Below, piece after piece: positions 49,563 to 60,040 of a DNA stretch of 64,000 bases (within the stretch, counting starts at the first letter, position 1; every line of letters begins with the position of its first letter). The notes under the pieces were generated by a model. It was not told where the DNA came from. It worked only from the letters and a program-made list of their open reading frames with translations, and did not search any database. This stretch comes from DATJFQ01 sp035495555 (GTDB lineage: Bacteria; Acidobacteriota; Vicinamibacteria; Vicinamibacterales; 2-12-FULL-66-21), in the NCBI GenBank assembly GCA_035495555.1, contig DATJFQ010000077.1, positions 62,001 to 126,000 of the forward strand, read 5' to 3'. Both the position numbers and the translations under genes were made by a program.

Positions 49563-50768
49563 TTGACACGACTTACCGCGATCGAACTGGCTGACGATGC
49601 GGGGACGCTGATCGGCGCGAGCGTTCGCGGCACCCGCGTCGTCGTGAACGCCGTCGAGCGATTCGATCGGCGGGCGCTCGCGCGGACGACGGGGTTCGCG
49701 CGCGCGCTGCAGCAGGCGCGCGGCATGCTGGATCTGCCGCGGCGCACACGTGTGGTGCTGTGGGGCGGCCGGCCCCCCGTCGACCCCGAGTCGTCCGCGG
49801 CAGTGCAGCCGCTGACCGACGCCGGCTTCGAGATCGAGCGCGTCGTGTCCCCCTGTGACGCGCTGGCGGCGCTGGCGCGGACTCGTCATCCCCGGCCCGA
49901 CGCGACGATCCTGTGGGTGGCGATCAATCGCCGCCACGTGGCGATCGTGGTGATGCGGCCCGGCCGGCTGTTCTATTCGCGGGCGTTTCCGTGGGATTCG
50001 ACCATCGGCGCGGTCGGCAGCCACGCGCAGCTTCTGCAGCGATATTCGCTGGTGGCGTTTCTCGCGCCGGAGCTGCGGCGGGCGATCGAAGCGACGTCTG
50101 CTGAAGGCGGCGTGGTCGACGGTGTGGCCACCTGCGGCGACGTTCCGGAGTTGCGGTCGCTGACGATGCCGCTCATCGAGGAGCTGGACCTGGAGGTCGA
50201 GACGCTGGATTCGGCGGAGGGCGTCGACGCGGATCCGTCCGTGCAGGCGACCGTCGGCGATGTCGCGCCCGCGATCCGGCTCGCGATGGCCGGCGCCGTG
50301 GCGCGCCTGCCGCGCGCGCGCAAGTCGTGGACGCGCCTCCATGCGGTGCCGCTGACGGGCGTGGCTGCCGCAGCGGTGCTCGGCGCCGGCGGCTGGCGCT
50401 ACGCATCGCGGCCGATCGAACTGCCTGCGCCGGCGGACGTTCGCCCGGCTCACACCGCCCGCGGCGACGTCGATCTGCCGGCGCCCCCTGTGGCCGCAAT
50501 TCCAGAACCGTCGGAAGTCGACGCGAACCCTGGCGCACCCCCTCCAACACCCGCACGCGCACCCGCGCCCACACTCGCAATGGAACCCCTGCCTAAGGTG
50601 ACCGCGATCCTCACCTCTGAAGATCGCCGCACGGCGCTCGTGAACGGCCGAACCACGCAGGTTGGCGACCGCGTCGGGCGCTGGACCGTGAAGGCCATCG
50701 AGCCGGACTACGTCCTGTTTACCGAAGCCTCCGGCGCAGAGCTGCGCGTCCCGCTTGGCCGCCAATGA
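49563..50768 (+). CDS. MshI/PilM-like plus GspB/MshK-like fusion, pilus or secretion assembly protein
   Basis: About 401 residues. The N-terminal half (LTAIELADDAGTLIGASVRGTRVVVNAVERFD...ALQQARGMLDLPRRTRVVLWG...ATILWVAINRRHVAIVVMRPGRLFYSRAFPW) resembles the actin-like PilM/GspL fold. One membrane helix (about 290-305) and a Pro-rich linker follow; the C-terminal ILTSEDRRTALVNGRTTQVGDRVGRWTVKAIEPDYVLF is a GspB/GspC/MshK-type domain. In MSHA systems these are separate MshI and MshK. The start is uncertain: TTG 49563 is the first after the heptamer array, and the frame is open through the array to 49482. Confidence 0.68.
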   Translation: MTRLTAIELADDAGTLIGASVRGTRVVVNAVERFDRRALARTTGFARALQQARGMLDLPRRTRVVLWGGRPPVDPESSAAVQPLTDAGFEIERVVSPCDALAALARTRHPRPDATILWVAINRRHVAIVVMRPGRLFYSRAFPWDSTIGAVGSHAQLLQRYSLVAFLAPELRRAIEATSAEGGVVDGVATCGDVPELRSLTMPLIEELDLEVETLDSAEGVDADPSVQATVGDVAPAIRLAMAGAVARLPRARKSWTRLHAVPLTGVAAAAVLGAGGWRYASRPIELPAPADVRPAHTARGDVDLPAPPVAAIPEPSEVDANPGAPPPTPARAPAPTLAMEPLPKVTAILTSEDRRTALVNGRTTQVGDRVGRWTVKAIEPDYVLFTEASGAELRVPLGRQ

Positions 50769-50790
50769 GAGATTGCCCGCGGTTTCCTGC

Positions 50791-50796
50791 TACATT
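50791..50796 (+). promoter_or_regulatory. -10-like box TACATT, leaderless-type
   Basis: TACATT ends 6 nt before the ATG at 50803; no ribosome binding site and no -35 box at normal spacing. Confidence 0.4.
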
Positions 50797-50802
50797 GATG
50801 CC

Positions 50803-51567
50803 ATGGGACTGATTGAGACCCGGGACCTCTGGAAGACCTACGTGATGGGCGCCGAGGAGATCCACGCGCTGCGGGGCGTGAGCATCGACATCGACCGCGG
50901 CGAATACGTGGCGATCATGGGCCCCTCGGGGTCCGGCAAATCGACGCTCATGAACCTGATCGGCTGTCTCGACACGCCGACGAAGGGCAGCTACCTCCTG
51001 AACGGCAAGGAAGTCGCCGCGATGAACGACGACGAGCTGGCGCGCATCCGGAACGAAGAGATCGGCTTCGTCTTTCAGACCTTCAATCTGCTCCCGCGCG
51101 CCACGGCGCTGCACAACGTGGAGCTGCCGCTCGTCTATGCGGGGGTCTCGTCGAAGGACCGTCAGGAGCGCGCGCGGCAGGCGCTCGAGAAAGTGGAACT
51201 CACGTCCCGCGCTTCCCATCGGCCCAACGAGCTGTCCGGCGGTCAGCGCCAGCGCGTCGCGATCGCGCGCGCGCTCGTGAACAATCCGTCGATCCTGCTG
51301 GCTGACGAACCGACAGGAAACCTCGACTCGAAAACCGGAGTCGAGATCATGGCTGTCTTCGACCGGCTGCACGAAAACGGCAACACGATCGTCCTCGTCA
51401 CCCACGAGCCCGACATCGCCGCATACGCGCATCGCGTTATCCACATCCGCGACGGGCAGGTCGAAAAGGACGTCGCCGGCGCTGCCGCCGGAACCAAAGC
51501 AGGCGCAAGAGCCGGGACAGGAAATCAGGTGCCTGAAACCCTGAGTTCCGCGAAAGCTCAAGCCTGA
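50803..51567 (+). CDS. MacB/LolD-type ABC transporter ATP-binding protein
   Basis: 254 residues. Walker A MGPSGSGKSTLMN, signature LSGGQRQRVAIARAL, Walker B ILLADEPTGNLD and H-loop LVTHEPD. IETRDLWKTYVMGAEEIHALRGVSIDIDRGEYVAI is the MacB/LolD subgroup start. No permease gene is adjacent; the duplicated permease at 24901 is of the matching MacB type. The C terminus carries an Ala/Gly tail. ATG 50803 is preferred over an ATG 48 nt upstream because the latter overlaps the preceding gene and a promoter-like box. Confidence 0.9.
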   Translation: MGLIETRDLWKTYVMGAEEIHALRGVSIDIDRGEYVAIMGPSGSGKSTLMNLIGCLDTPTKGSYLLNGKEVAAMNDDELARIRNEEIGFVFQTFNLLPRATALHNVELPLVYAGVSSKDRQERARQALEKVELTSRASHRPNELSGGQRQRVAIARALVNNPSILLADEPTGNLDSKTGVEIMAVFDRLHENGNTIVLVTHEPDIAAYAHRVIHIRDGQVEKDVAGAAAGTKAGARAGTGNQVPETLSSAKAQA

Positions 51568-51569
51568 AC

Positions 51570-51653
51570 AGAACTGGCAACTGGCTACTGTTAACTGACA
51601 ACTGGTAACTGGCAACTGGTAACTGGCAACTGGCAACTGGCAACTGGTAACTG
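51570..51653. repeat. Heptamer array GCAACTG/GTAACTG, 12 units
   Basis: Twelve uninterrupted 7-nt units in one orientation between two convergent genes; starts 3 nt after one stop and ends 4 nt before the other. Same CAGT/ACTG theme as 5876 and 19837. Confidence 0.92.
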
Positions 51654-51657
51654 GCCT

Positions 51658-52556
<899 letters not shown>

Positions 52557-52557
<1 letters not shown>

Positions 52558-53351
52558 CAGCGTCTTTCGACTGCCGCGAGGAGGCGGCGCGTGTACTCGT
52601 GTTGCGGCTGCCGGAACAGCTCGCGAACGCCGTTCTGTTCGACGATCCGGCCTGCGTGCATGACCGCGACGCGGTCCGCCATCTGCGCGACGACGCCGGG
52701 ATCGTGCGTGATGAGCAGCAGTGCGAGGCCGAGCCGCTGGCGCAGATCTCGAAGCAGATCCAGCACCTGCGCCTGGATCGTGACGTCGAGCGCCGTCGTC
52801 GGCTCATCGGCGATGAGCAGGCGGGGATTGCCGGCCAGCGCCATGGCAATGAGCGCGCGCTGACGAAGGCCTCCCGACAACTGGTGCGCGTATTCGCGCG
52901 CGCGGCGCTCCGGATCCGGCATACTGACGCTTCGAAGCCACTCGATTGCCATGCCTTTCGCGGCGCGTCCGCGCGCGACGCCGTGCACGATCAGCGTCTC
53001 CTCGATCTGGCGTCCGATCGTCAGGACAGGATTGAGCGCCGTCATCGGATCCTGGAACACGTAACCGATTTGCGCGCCCCGCACCCTCTCCATCGCGCGT
53101 TCGGTGAGGCCCAGCAGGTCGCCGCCATCGAACATGATGCGACCCGCCGCGATCTGCGCCGCAGGGGGAAGCAGCCGGATGATGGAACGCGCGGTGATTG
53201 ATTTCCCGCTGCCGGACTCGCCGACAAGGCACAGTGTCTCGCCGGCAGTGATGTGGAAGGTGACGTCGGTGACCGCGAGCGTCGACGCCGCAGCCGTCTC
53301 GAACACGGTCGTCAGGTGCTCGACCGACAGGAGCGGCGCGCCCTGTGGCAT
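52557..53351 (-). CDS. dppD: Oligopeptide/dipeptide ABC transporter ATP-binding protein, DppD type
   Basis: 264 residues, shorter than usual DppD (about 320), ending soon after QPQHEYTRRLLAAVERR. Walker A GESGSGKSITARSIIRLL, signature LSGGLRQRALIAMAL (Leu in place of Gln), Walker B LLIADEPTTALDVTIQAQVLDLL, H-loop ITHDPGVV. The C-terminal Cys-rich/iron-sulfur segment found in many DppD proteins is missing. Start is 2 nt after the mutase stop, so the three genes form one transcript. Confidence 0.88.
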
Positions 53352-53353
53352 GC

Positions 53354-54850
<1,497 letters not shown>

Positions 54851-55013
54851 TGACAGGGTCAGTGCACGAGTTTACAATGAACGTGCGTTCCCGCGCTCCA
54901 ACCCATTCATATGCTTAAATTTGGCGCCCGGACTCTGCCGCGGATCCTCATCGGCAGACGTCTCGGGGTGTGCCTCCGGTTTCCCAGCTCCGGCGGCGTG
55001 GAGGAGGTCTCGA

Positions 55014-55325
55014 ATGGATGACGTCATGAACCGGATCGCCAAAGAGCTGTCCGACGCCATAGCTGCTGCCGTTGCGGAGGACGCTCGCGTCGAAGCGTGC
55101 CGGGAGAAGGCGCGGGCGGCCGGTTTCGAGCTGAGGATTTCCCTGGAAGCCATTGTCGGGTTCGTCAGCCGCAATCCGCCCGGAGCTCTTGCGCGTGTGC
55201 CGCCGCAGCCGAAGACGCTCGCCAAACAGGAGCGGCGCCCGTTCGAGATCAGCGCCAACGACCGGCGTTTCCTGCGTTCGCTCCGCATCGCGGCGGAAGA
55301 AACGCAGGAAAAGGAAGTGGAGTAG
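55014..55325 (+). CDS. Small protein of unknown function
   Basis: 103 residues, charged and helical (MDDVMNRIAKELSDAIAAAVAEDARVEACREKARAAGFELRISLEAIVGF), with a basic middle and an acidic, Glu-rich C terminus. No signal peptide and no recognised motif. Support for being a gene is strong: the ribosome binding site GGAGGAGG lies 6 nt before ATG 55014, one of the best in the window, and a rho-independent terminator follows. It is convergent to the radical SAM gene. Confidence 0.72.
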   Translation: MDDVMNRIAKELSDAIAAAVAEDARVEACREKARAAGFELRISLEAIVGFVSRNPPGALARVPPQPKTLAKQERRPFEISANDRRFLRSLRIAAEETQEKEVE

Positions 55326-55331
55326 CGGCGA

Positions 55332-55387
55332 ATTTCAGAATTCAGATTTGAGAATTCTGATTTGAGTTTCGGATTTTAGAATTTCAG
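55332..55387. repeat. Heptamer array ATTTCAG/AATTCTG
   Basis: About eight 7-nt units (ATTTCAG, AATTCAG, ATTTGAG, AATTCTG) with one 6-nt and one 8-nt unit, A/T rich. It lies between the small gene and the terminator. Confidence 0.8.
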
Positions 55388-55392
55388 GATGA

Positions 55393-55427
55393 GGGGCGGG
55401 CTGTCTTCGATGGCCCGCCCCTTTTTT
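55393..55427 (+). terminator. Rho-independent terminator
   Basis: GGGGCGGGC (55393-55401), an 11-nt loop, GCCCGCCCC (55413-55421) and six T. It follows the small gene at 55014-55325. This is the only textbook terminator noticed in the window. Confidence 0.93.
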
Positions 55428-55453
55428 GTTCGCGCGCCCTCGCGCAACCTGCC

Positions 55454-57358
55454 TCAGACCGCTTCCTGCTGCGGCACTGTTGCGGCTTTTCTCGCCGGCG
55501 CGGGCGCCCACTCTACTAAACGGCCGTCGCGCGGAATCTTGAGCGACACGGGGATGGAGCCGGGCGGCAGCGGAACAGGCTTTCGCGGGTTCGCATACAC
55601 GGGATGTTTGCCGTGCTCCCGATACCACTCGGCCACGCTGGCGTTCTTGTGCATGTTCTCGACGATCTGCCGCCAGCCAACACCGGTGTTGTACGCGCAG
55701 AACGAGATCTCACCCGCCTGGGTGGCGTAGGGGATGATGCACATCTCCGTGCGCCGGAAATCGTAGGTCCAGAGGTCCTGGAACCACATGCCGGCGACGA
55801 AGAGCACCAGCCACTCGTCCTGTTTCCGATCGGGCCCGTCTGGCGCGCCGATGCCGCCGAGCTGTCCGCCGCTTTGCTTGTCGTACTTCCTGAGCAGATC
55901 GATCAGACGGAAGCCGCGTGGGACCTTCATCGGCGAATAGTTGCGGAGGAGGCTGATCGCCGTCTGCACTTTCGTCAGCAACGGGCTGCGCGCGGCATCC
56001 GCGATCGTCCGCGCATCGTCCATCATCCGGTCCACGTTGATGAACGACGAGAGGGGCGCCCACGCTTTCGTCTTCTTGCTGACCATGAACGCCGTGCCGA
56101 TGCCGCAATTCGGATGGCAGCCGCACTTGAGCGAGCCCCAGTCGGCGGTCGGCCCCTGCATCAAGTCCGTTACGTCAGAAAACACGCCAGAGGCCGACAG
56201 CGGAAACCAGTCGCGGAGCGGTTCGCTGACGCCTGTCTGCCGCTTCACATCCTCGGCGAGGTGCGACAGCGTGTAGCGGCGTGCATGACGATCCTCGTCT
56301 GAAATGTCCTCGTCGCGCCCCGTGAACGACACCGGCTGGAAGGAGACGAAGCTGATCTTGTCGCAGTTGTCGAGCGCGAACTTCACGATCGGTCCGACCT
56401 GGTCGTTGTTGATCGTGTTCACGATCGTTACGACCAGGCAGACGTCTACCCCCGCCGCGTGGAGATTCTCGATGGCCTGCAGCTTCACGTCGAAGAGGTT
56501 CTTGACCTTGCGATGGGCGTTGGCTTCTTCGCCGATGCCGTCGAACTGCAGATAGGCGATGCGAAGGCCGGCGCGGTGCGCCTCGCGCGCAAAGGCGGCG
56601 TCCTGCGCGAAATGGATGCCGTTGGTCGCCGCCTGCACGCTGAAATAACCCACCTGCTTCGCGTAGCGGACCGCGTCGAGGAAGATGGGCGAGATCGTCG
56701 GCTCGCCGCCGGAGAACTGCACCGACATCTGCCGCTTCGGCTTGATCGTGATCGCGTCGTCCAGGAGCTGCTTGACGTCCTCCAGCGTGAGCTCGTGGAC
56801 GTAGCCGACCTGGTTGGCATCCATGAAGCACGGGTCGCACATCATGTTGCAGCGGTTCGTCAGGTCGATCGTGAGCACGGCGCCGCGGCCATACCGAATC
56901 GACGAGGTGCCGTGATCGTGGAGCGACCCGGCCTGGGCCGTGTAGTCGCGGCCCGGATAGAGCGATTCCATCCGCTGCAGGAACGCGGGGTTGATCGCGA
57001 GCGTGTCCGTAAAGGTGCCGTGCACGGGACACGTCTTTTCGATGATGATCCGGCCGTCCCGCTCGAGAATCGTCGCCGGGATCTCGGCGACGTTGGTGTT
57101 CACCAGTGTTTCGATCGATTGTTCCCCGCTCAGGATGCGCTGGCGCGCTTCGCGCACACACGTCGGGCAGAGCGAGTCGGTGCGCCGGGGCCATCCGAGC
57201 GGAGGCTTGGTGCGCTCGCGGTTCTTCACGAGCGGACCTGGGGCCCATCGCGGATGAAACGCGGAGGAAGGCACTCGCGTGTTCAACGCCTGCACGCCCG
57301 GCCAGAGCAATCGTGCCGTTCCCGACAGAGCCACCTCGAGTGGCGTCCACACGTTCAT
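55454..57358 (-). CDS. Radical SAM protein of the tetraether lipid synthase (Tes)-like type
   Basis: 634 residues. An N-terminal metal-binding part (CPTC at 64-67, ECPVHG-like CPVHG at 110) precedes the radical SAM core: TIDLTNRCNMMCDPC with Cys170, Cys174 and Cys177 (CX3CX2C), QFSGGEPT at about 214-221 and VQAATNGIHF. Extra Cys (KCGCHPNCG, 412-418; MCIIPYATQAGEISFC) could hold auxiliary iron-sulfur clusters. Size and pattern resemble the archaeal enzyme Tes (MJ0619), which joins lipid tails by carbon-carbon bonds; homologues are known in bacteria that make membrane-spanning lipids. Start ATG 57358 has GGAGG 11 nt upstream. Divergent lipid genes support a lipid role. MoaA/SPASM-type alternatives remain possible. 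Confidence 0.68.
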   Translation of the reverse strand: MNVWTPLEVALSGTARLLWPGVQALNTRVPSSAFHPRWAPGPLVKNRERTKPPLGWPRRTDSLCPTCVREARQRILSGEQSIETLVNTNVAEIPATILERDGRIIIEKTCPVHGTFTDTLAINPAFLQRMESLYPGRDYTAQAGSLHDHGTSSIRYGRGAVLTIDLTNRCNMMCDPCFMDANQVGYVHELTLEDVKQLLDDAITIKPKRQMSVQFSGGEPTISPIFLDAVRYAKQVGYFSVQAATNGIHFAQDAAFAREAHRAGLRIAYLQFDGIGEEANAHRKVKNLFDVKLQAIENLHAAGVDVCLVVTIVNTINNDQVGPIVKFALDNCDKISFVSFQPVSFTGRDEDISDEDRHARRYTLSHLAEDVKRQTGVSEPLRDWFPLSASGVFSDVTDLMQGPTADWGSLKCGCHPNCGIGTAFMVSKKTKAWAPLSSFINVDRMMDDARTIADAARSPLLTKVQTAISLLRNYSPMKVPRGFRLIDLLRKYDKQSGGQLGGIGAPDGPDRKQDEWLVLFVAGMWFQDLWTYDFRRTEMCIIPYATQAGEISFCAYNTGVGWRQIVENMHKNASVAEWYREHGKHPVYANPRKPVPLPPGSIPVSLKIPRDGRLVEWAPAPARKAATVPQQEAV

Positions 57359-57412
57359 CAGCTCACAGACCTCCGCGCGCGAAATATAGCATTTATACTT
57401 CTCGCGCGTTTC

Positions 57413-57829
57413 ATGGATTACTTGAGTGCACTGCCACACCAACCGCCGATGCGTCTGCTGGACGCGGTGGTGGACGTGGAACCGGGCCGTCGATGCCGCG
57501 CCGTTCGGCGGACGCGCGCCACGGATTTCTTCTTCGAAGGGCACTTCCCGGGCATGCCGATCGTTCCGGCGTGCATCCTGCTCGAGATGATCGCGCAGGC
57601 GGGCGGCATCGCCGCGGTATCCGGCCGTGCGCCAGCAGCGATTCAGCTTCGGGTGGCAGCCTTCGGGCCGTGCCGGTTCCCGGCTGCGGCCGGCGTGGAC
57701 GCGGCGCTCGAGATCGACGCGCGCGTCGCCGGCCAGATTGGCGGCCTCTACAAAATCGAGGGGGAAGTCCGCGCAGCCGGGGTGCTCGTGGCCAGCGGGG
57801 AAGTGACGCTGGCGCGGCCGCGCGGGTAA
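57413..57829 (+). CDS. FabZ-like hotdog dehydratase
   Basis: 138 residues. The FabZ/FabA-type active site is clear: FFFEGHFPGMPIVPACILLEMIAQAGG with catalytic His and Glu. The family dehydrates 3-hydroxyacyl-ACP. The N terminus LPHQPPMRLLDAVVDVEPGRRCRAVRRT is FabZ-like, but the gene sits with acyltransferase, glycosyltransferase and exporter genes and not with fab genes, as in aryl polyene-type clusters. The frame is open far upstream; ATG 57413 is the first start outside the divergent radical SAM gene. Confidence 0.85.
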   Translation: MDYLSALPHQPPMRLLDAVVDVEPGRRCRAVRRTRATDFFFEGHFPGMPIVPACILLEMIAQAGGIAAVSGRAPAAIQLRVAAFGPCRFPAAAGVDAALEIDARVAGQIGGLYKIEGEVRAAGVLVASGEVTLARPRG

Positions 57830-57832
57830 CGC

Positions 57833-59044
57833 ATGTTCGAGTGGCGCGACCGGCTGCGTCGGGCCTTTTACGAGCTGCGCCTCGAAGGCGAGGGGCCCGG
57901 CCGTGAAGCCGCGGCGCTCGGCCTCGGCGTGTTCATCGGGTGCACGCCGTTCTACGGCTTCCACCTGCTGCTTTGCTGGGTCGCAGGCAGGGCGCTCCGG
58001 CTCAATCGCCTCAAGCTGTATCTCGCCTCGAATATTTCGAATCCGCTGTTCTCGCCGTTTCTGCTCTTTGCCGAGCTGCAGACCGGCGCCTGGCTGCGTC
58101 GCCACGATCTCCACGACCTGACGCTGGCGGCGATTCGCCACACCAGCCCGTGGACCTTTGGTCTCGACCTCCTGACGGGCAGCTTCGCGGTAGGCGCCAT
58201 GCTTGGCCTTTCGGTCACCGCGGCGACTCTCGCAACGGGCGGGATGCGTGGCACCGATCGGACGTTCGCGCGCTTGTGGCAGCGCGCCAGCGATCCGTAT
58301 CTGCAGGCTGGCGTGACCGCGTGGGAATTCGCACGTGGCAAGCTGCGCGGCGATCCCGTGTACCGCGCGATTCTCGAACCGGGCGTGCTGGTCGGCGGGC
58401 CCGCGCTCGTCGATCTCGGCTGCGGCGGCGGGCTCGCCCTCGCCGCCATTCACGAGGCGGTGCGCGCCGGCGTTCCTTCGGGCGTGCCACGGTTCGATCG
58501 CCTGATCGGGGTGGAGGTGCGCGGGCGTGCCGCCGCCGTTGCGCGGCAGGCGCTCGGCGACGCGGCGGAGATCGTGGTCTCCGACGCGTGCAGCTATGAG
58601 ATCCCCTCATGCAGCACGGTGCTGATCCTCGACGTGCTCCACATGATGCCGCGGCGCGCGCAGGAGCGCCTCGTCCAACGCGCGGCGGCACGCCTTCGGC
58701 CGGGCGGCACGCTCGTCGTTCGAGAAGCGGACGCGGCGGGAGGACTCGGATTCCTCTTCGTCAGGGCCGGCAATCGCCTGAAGGCGATCCTCACTGGACA
58801 CTGGCGGCAGCGGTTCGCCTTCCGCGCGCGCGACGAATGGATGGCGCTGCTCCAGCGCCATGGGATGGACGTCCGGGTCACGGGCGCGGCCGAGGGGACG
58901 CCGTTCGCGAACTTACTCGTCGTCGGGAGAAACCCTGCCGGGACTGCGCCGCTGCACGAGCGAGCCGACGCGCATCACGGCGGCCGTCGCGCGTCCTCGC
59001 GCGTCGTACTCGCCGCCAAACCAGAGGCCGCAGACGGGGTCTGA
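57833..59044 (+). CDS. DUF2062 membrane domain fused to SAM methyltransferase
   Basis: 403 residues. Residues 1-150 are a DUF2062 membrane region (AALGLGVFIGCTPFYGFHLLLCWVAGRALRLNRLKLYLASNISNPLFSPFLLF). Residues about 165-360 are a class I methyltransferase: LVDLGCGGGLALAAIHEAV (motif I), LIGVEVRGRAAAVARQAL, TVLILDVLHMMPRRAQERLVQRAAARLRPGGTLVVREAD. DUF2062 proteins often occur with glycosyltransferases and lipid genes. It starts 3 nt after the dehydratase. Its last 44 codons overlap the convergent hydrolase gene; conserved sequence ends near FANLLVVGRNP, so the tail may be non-essential. Confidence 0.78.
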   Translation: MFEWRDRLRRAFYELRLEGEGPGREAAALGLGVFIGCTPFYGFHLLLCWVAGRALRLNRLKLYLASNISNPLFSPFLLFAELQTGAWLRRHDLHDLTLAAIRHTSPWTFGLDLLTGSFAVGAMLGLSVTAATLATGGMRGTDRTFARLWQRASDPYLQAGVTAWEFARGKLRGDPVYRAILEPGVLVGGPALVDLGCGGGLALAAIHEAVRAGVPSGVPRFDRLIGVEVRGRAAAVARQALGDAAEIVVSDACSYEIPSCSTVLILDVLHMMPRRAQERLVQRAAARLRPGGTLVVREADAAGGLGFLFVRAGNRLKAILTGHWRQRFAFRARDEWMALLQRHGMDVRVTGAAEGTPFANLLVVGRNPAGTAPLHERADAHHGGRRASSRVVLAAKPEAADGV

Positions 59045-59908
59045 CCTCGACGGCGCGATGCGGCAGTAGCGCAACGCGGACCAGCGCACCTCATCGCCGC
59101 CATGGGCGCCGGGTAGAACGCGCGCGAAGGTATCCTCGTGCGAGGCGAGCAGGTTCGCGACGGTCGGGAGCGCGCGCGAGCGGCCGGCCAGCGGCGCGTC
59201 CAGTCGGCGTGCGACGGATCCCACCCGCACTGCCGCGCCGCCGCCGACGTCGACATCCCACTGCTCGAGCGTTGTGGGCAGGACTTCGATGAACGTCCAG
59301 CGTGTCCACGACCCGAAGACGGCCTCCACGTGCGTCGCCGCGGTGCCCCCGCCTGCTGCCTGGCGCTCAATCGACCGCGCGCGAAGGTAAAGGGTCGACT
59401 TCAGCGCGATGACGAGCGCGATCAACGCGAGAACGCGCCCGGCGTCGCGTGCCGTCTCAGCGGCGCGTCCCAGAAAACACACGATCGCGCCGACGACCAG
59501 CACCGATAGCAGCCACGGGTCGGCCATCGCGAAGAGCGGAAGCGAGAACGAGTGACTCCAGACGGGCGCGAAGAGCCTGGCGTCGGCACCGGCGACGAGA
59601 TCGAGGAACACATGGCTCAGCGCGCCGACCGTGCCGGCAGCGACCAGCGCCGGCCATCGGCCGCCCCGCGCGAACGCCCGCACCACCGTGCCGGTCAGCA
59701 CGCCGCAACCGACGGCACCGAGCAGCGAATGCGTGCCGCTTTGATGGTGGAGCAGGTAGACGTCCCATCCCTGCAGCGTCCGGACGAGATCGAGATCGGG
59801 ACAGAGCGCCCCCAGCACACACGCCGTTGTCGCCCCCGCGCCCAATCGCCGCCTCCTGTCCAGTGCCGCGAACGTGCGTCCGAGCGCGATATGAGAAAGG
59901 GGATCCAC
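58913..59908 (-). CDS. YdjM/YbcI-type membrane-bound metal-dependent hydrolase
   Basis: 331 residues from GTG 59908. The N terminus MDPLSHIALGRTF and later GALCPDLDLVRT, HHQSGTHSLLGAVG, ALSHVFLDLV are the family's His/Asp-rich membrane motifs, proposed to bind metal. Five or so membrane helices follow, and the soluble C-terminal part ends with CGLWFGGEYDARGRATAAVMRVGSL, which also looks conserved. Biological role unknown. It overlaps the methyltransferase gene tail-to-tail by 132 nt. The frame is open to 59944 through the repeats only. Confidence 0.78.
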   Translation of the reverse strand: MDPLSHIALGRTFAALDRRRRLGAGATTACVLGALCPDLDLVRTLQGWDVYLLHHQSGTHSLLGAVGCGVLTGTVVRAFARGGRWPALVAAGTVGALSHVFLDLVAGADARLFAPVWSHSFSLPLFAMADPWLLSVLVVGAIVCFLGRAAETARDAGRVLALIALVIALKSTLYLRARSIERQAAGGGTAATHVEAVFGSWTRWTFIEVLPTTLEQWDVDVGGGAAVRVGSVARRLDAPLAGRSRALPTVANLLASHEDTFARVLPGAHGGDEVRWSALRYCRIAPSRSDPVCGLWFGGEYDARGRATAAVMRVGSLVQRRSPGRVSPDDE

Positions 59909-59930
59909 GGAGTAGGAGAGAAATTGAAAA

Positions 59931-60033
59931 TTCCCAATTCCCAATTCCCAACTCCCAATCCGAATCCCAAGATCTCAAATTGAACGTTCGGAACCCACTT
60001 GGGAGTTGGGCGTTGGGAGTTGGGAGTTGGAAT
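59931..60033. repeat. Two-armed heptamer array (TTCCCAA / TTGGGAG)
   Basis: Left arm TTCCCAA three times and CTCCCAA; right arm TTGGGAG, TTGGGCG, TTGGGAG, TTGGGAG, TTGGAAT. The arms are about 40 nt apart. Between two minus-strand genes. Confidence 0.9.
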
Positions 60034-60040
60034 TCACACC

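Noticed and set aside
46894..49569. 891-codon minus-strand open frame
   Set aside because: Antisense to acs and the ExeA-type ATPase, both with full motif sets.
57413..57829. Housekeeping FabZ of fatty acid synthesis
   Set aside because: No fab or lpx genes are adjacent; the neighbours are exporter, glycosyltransferase and acyltransferase genes.
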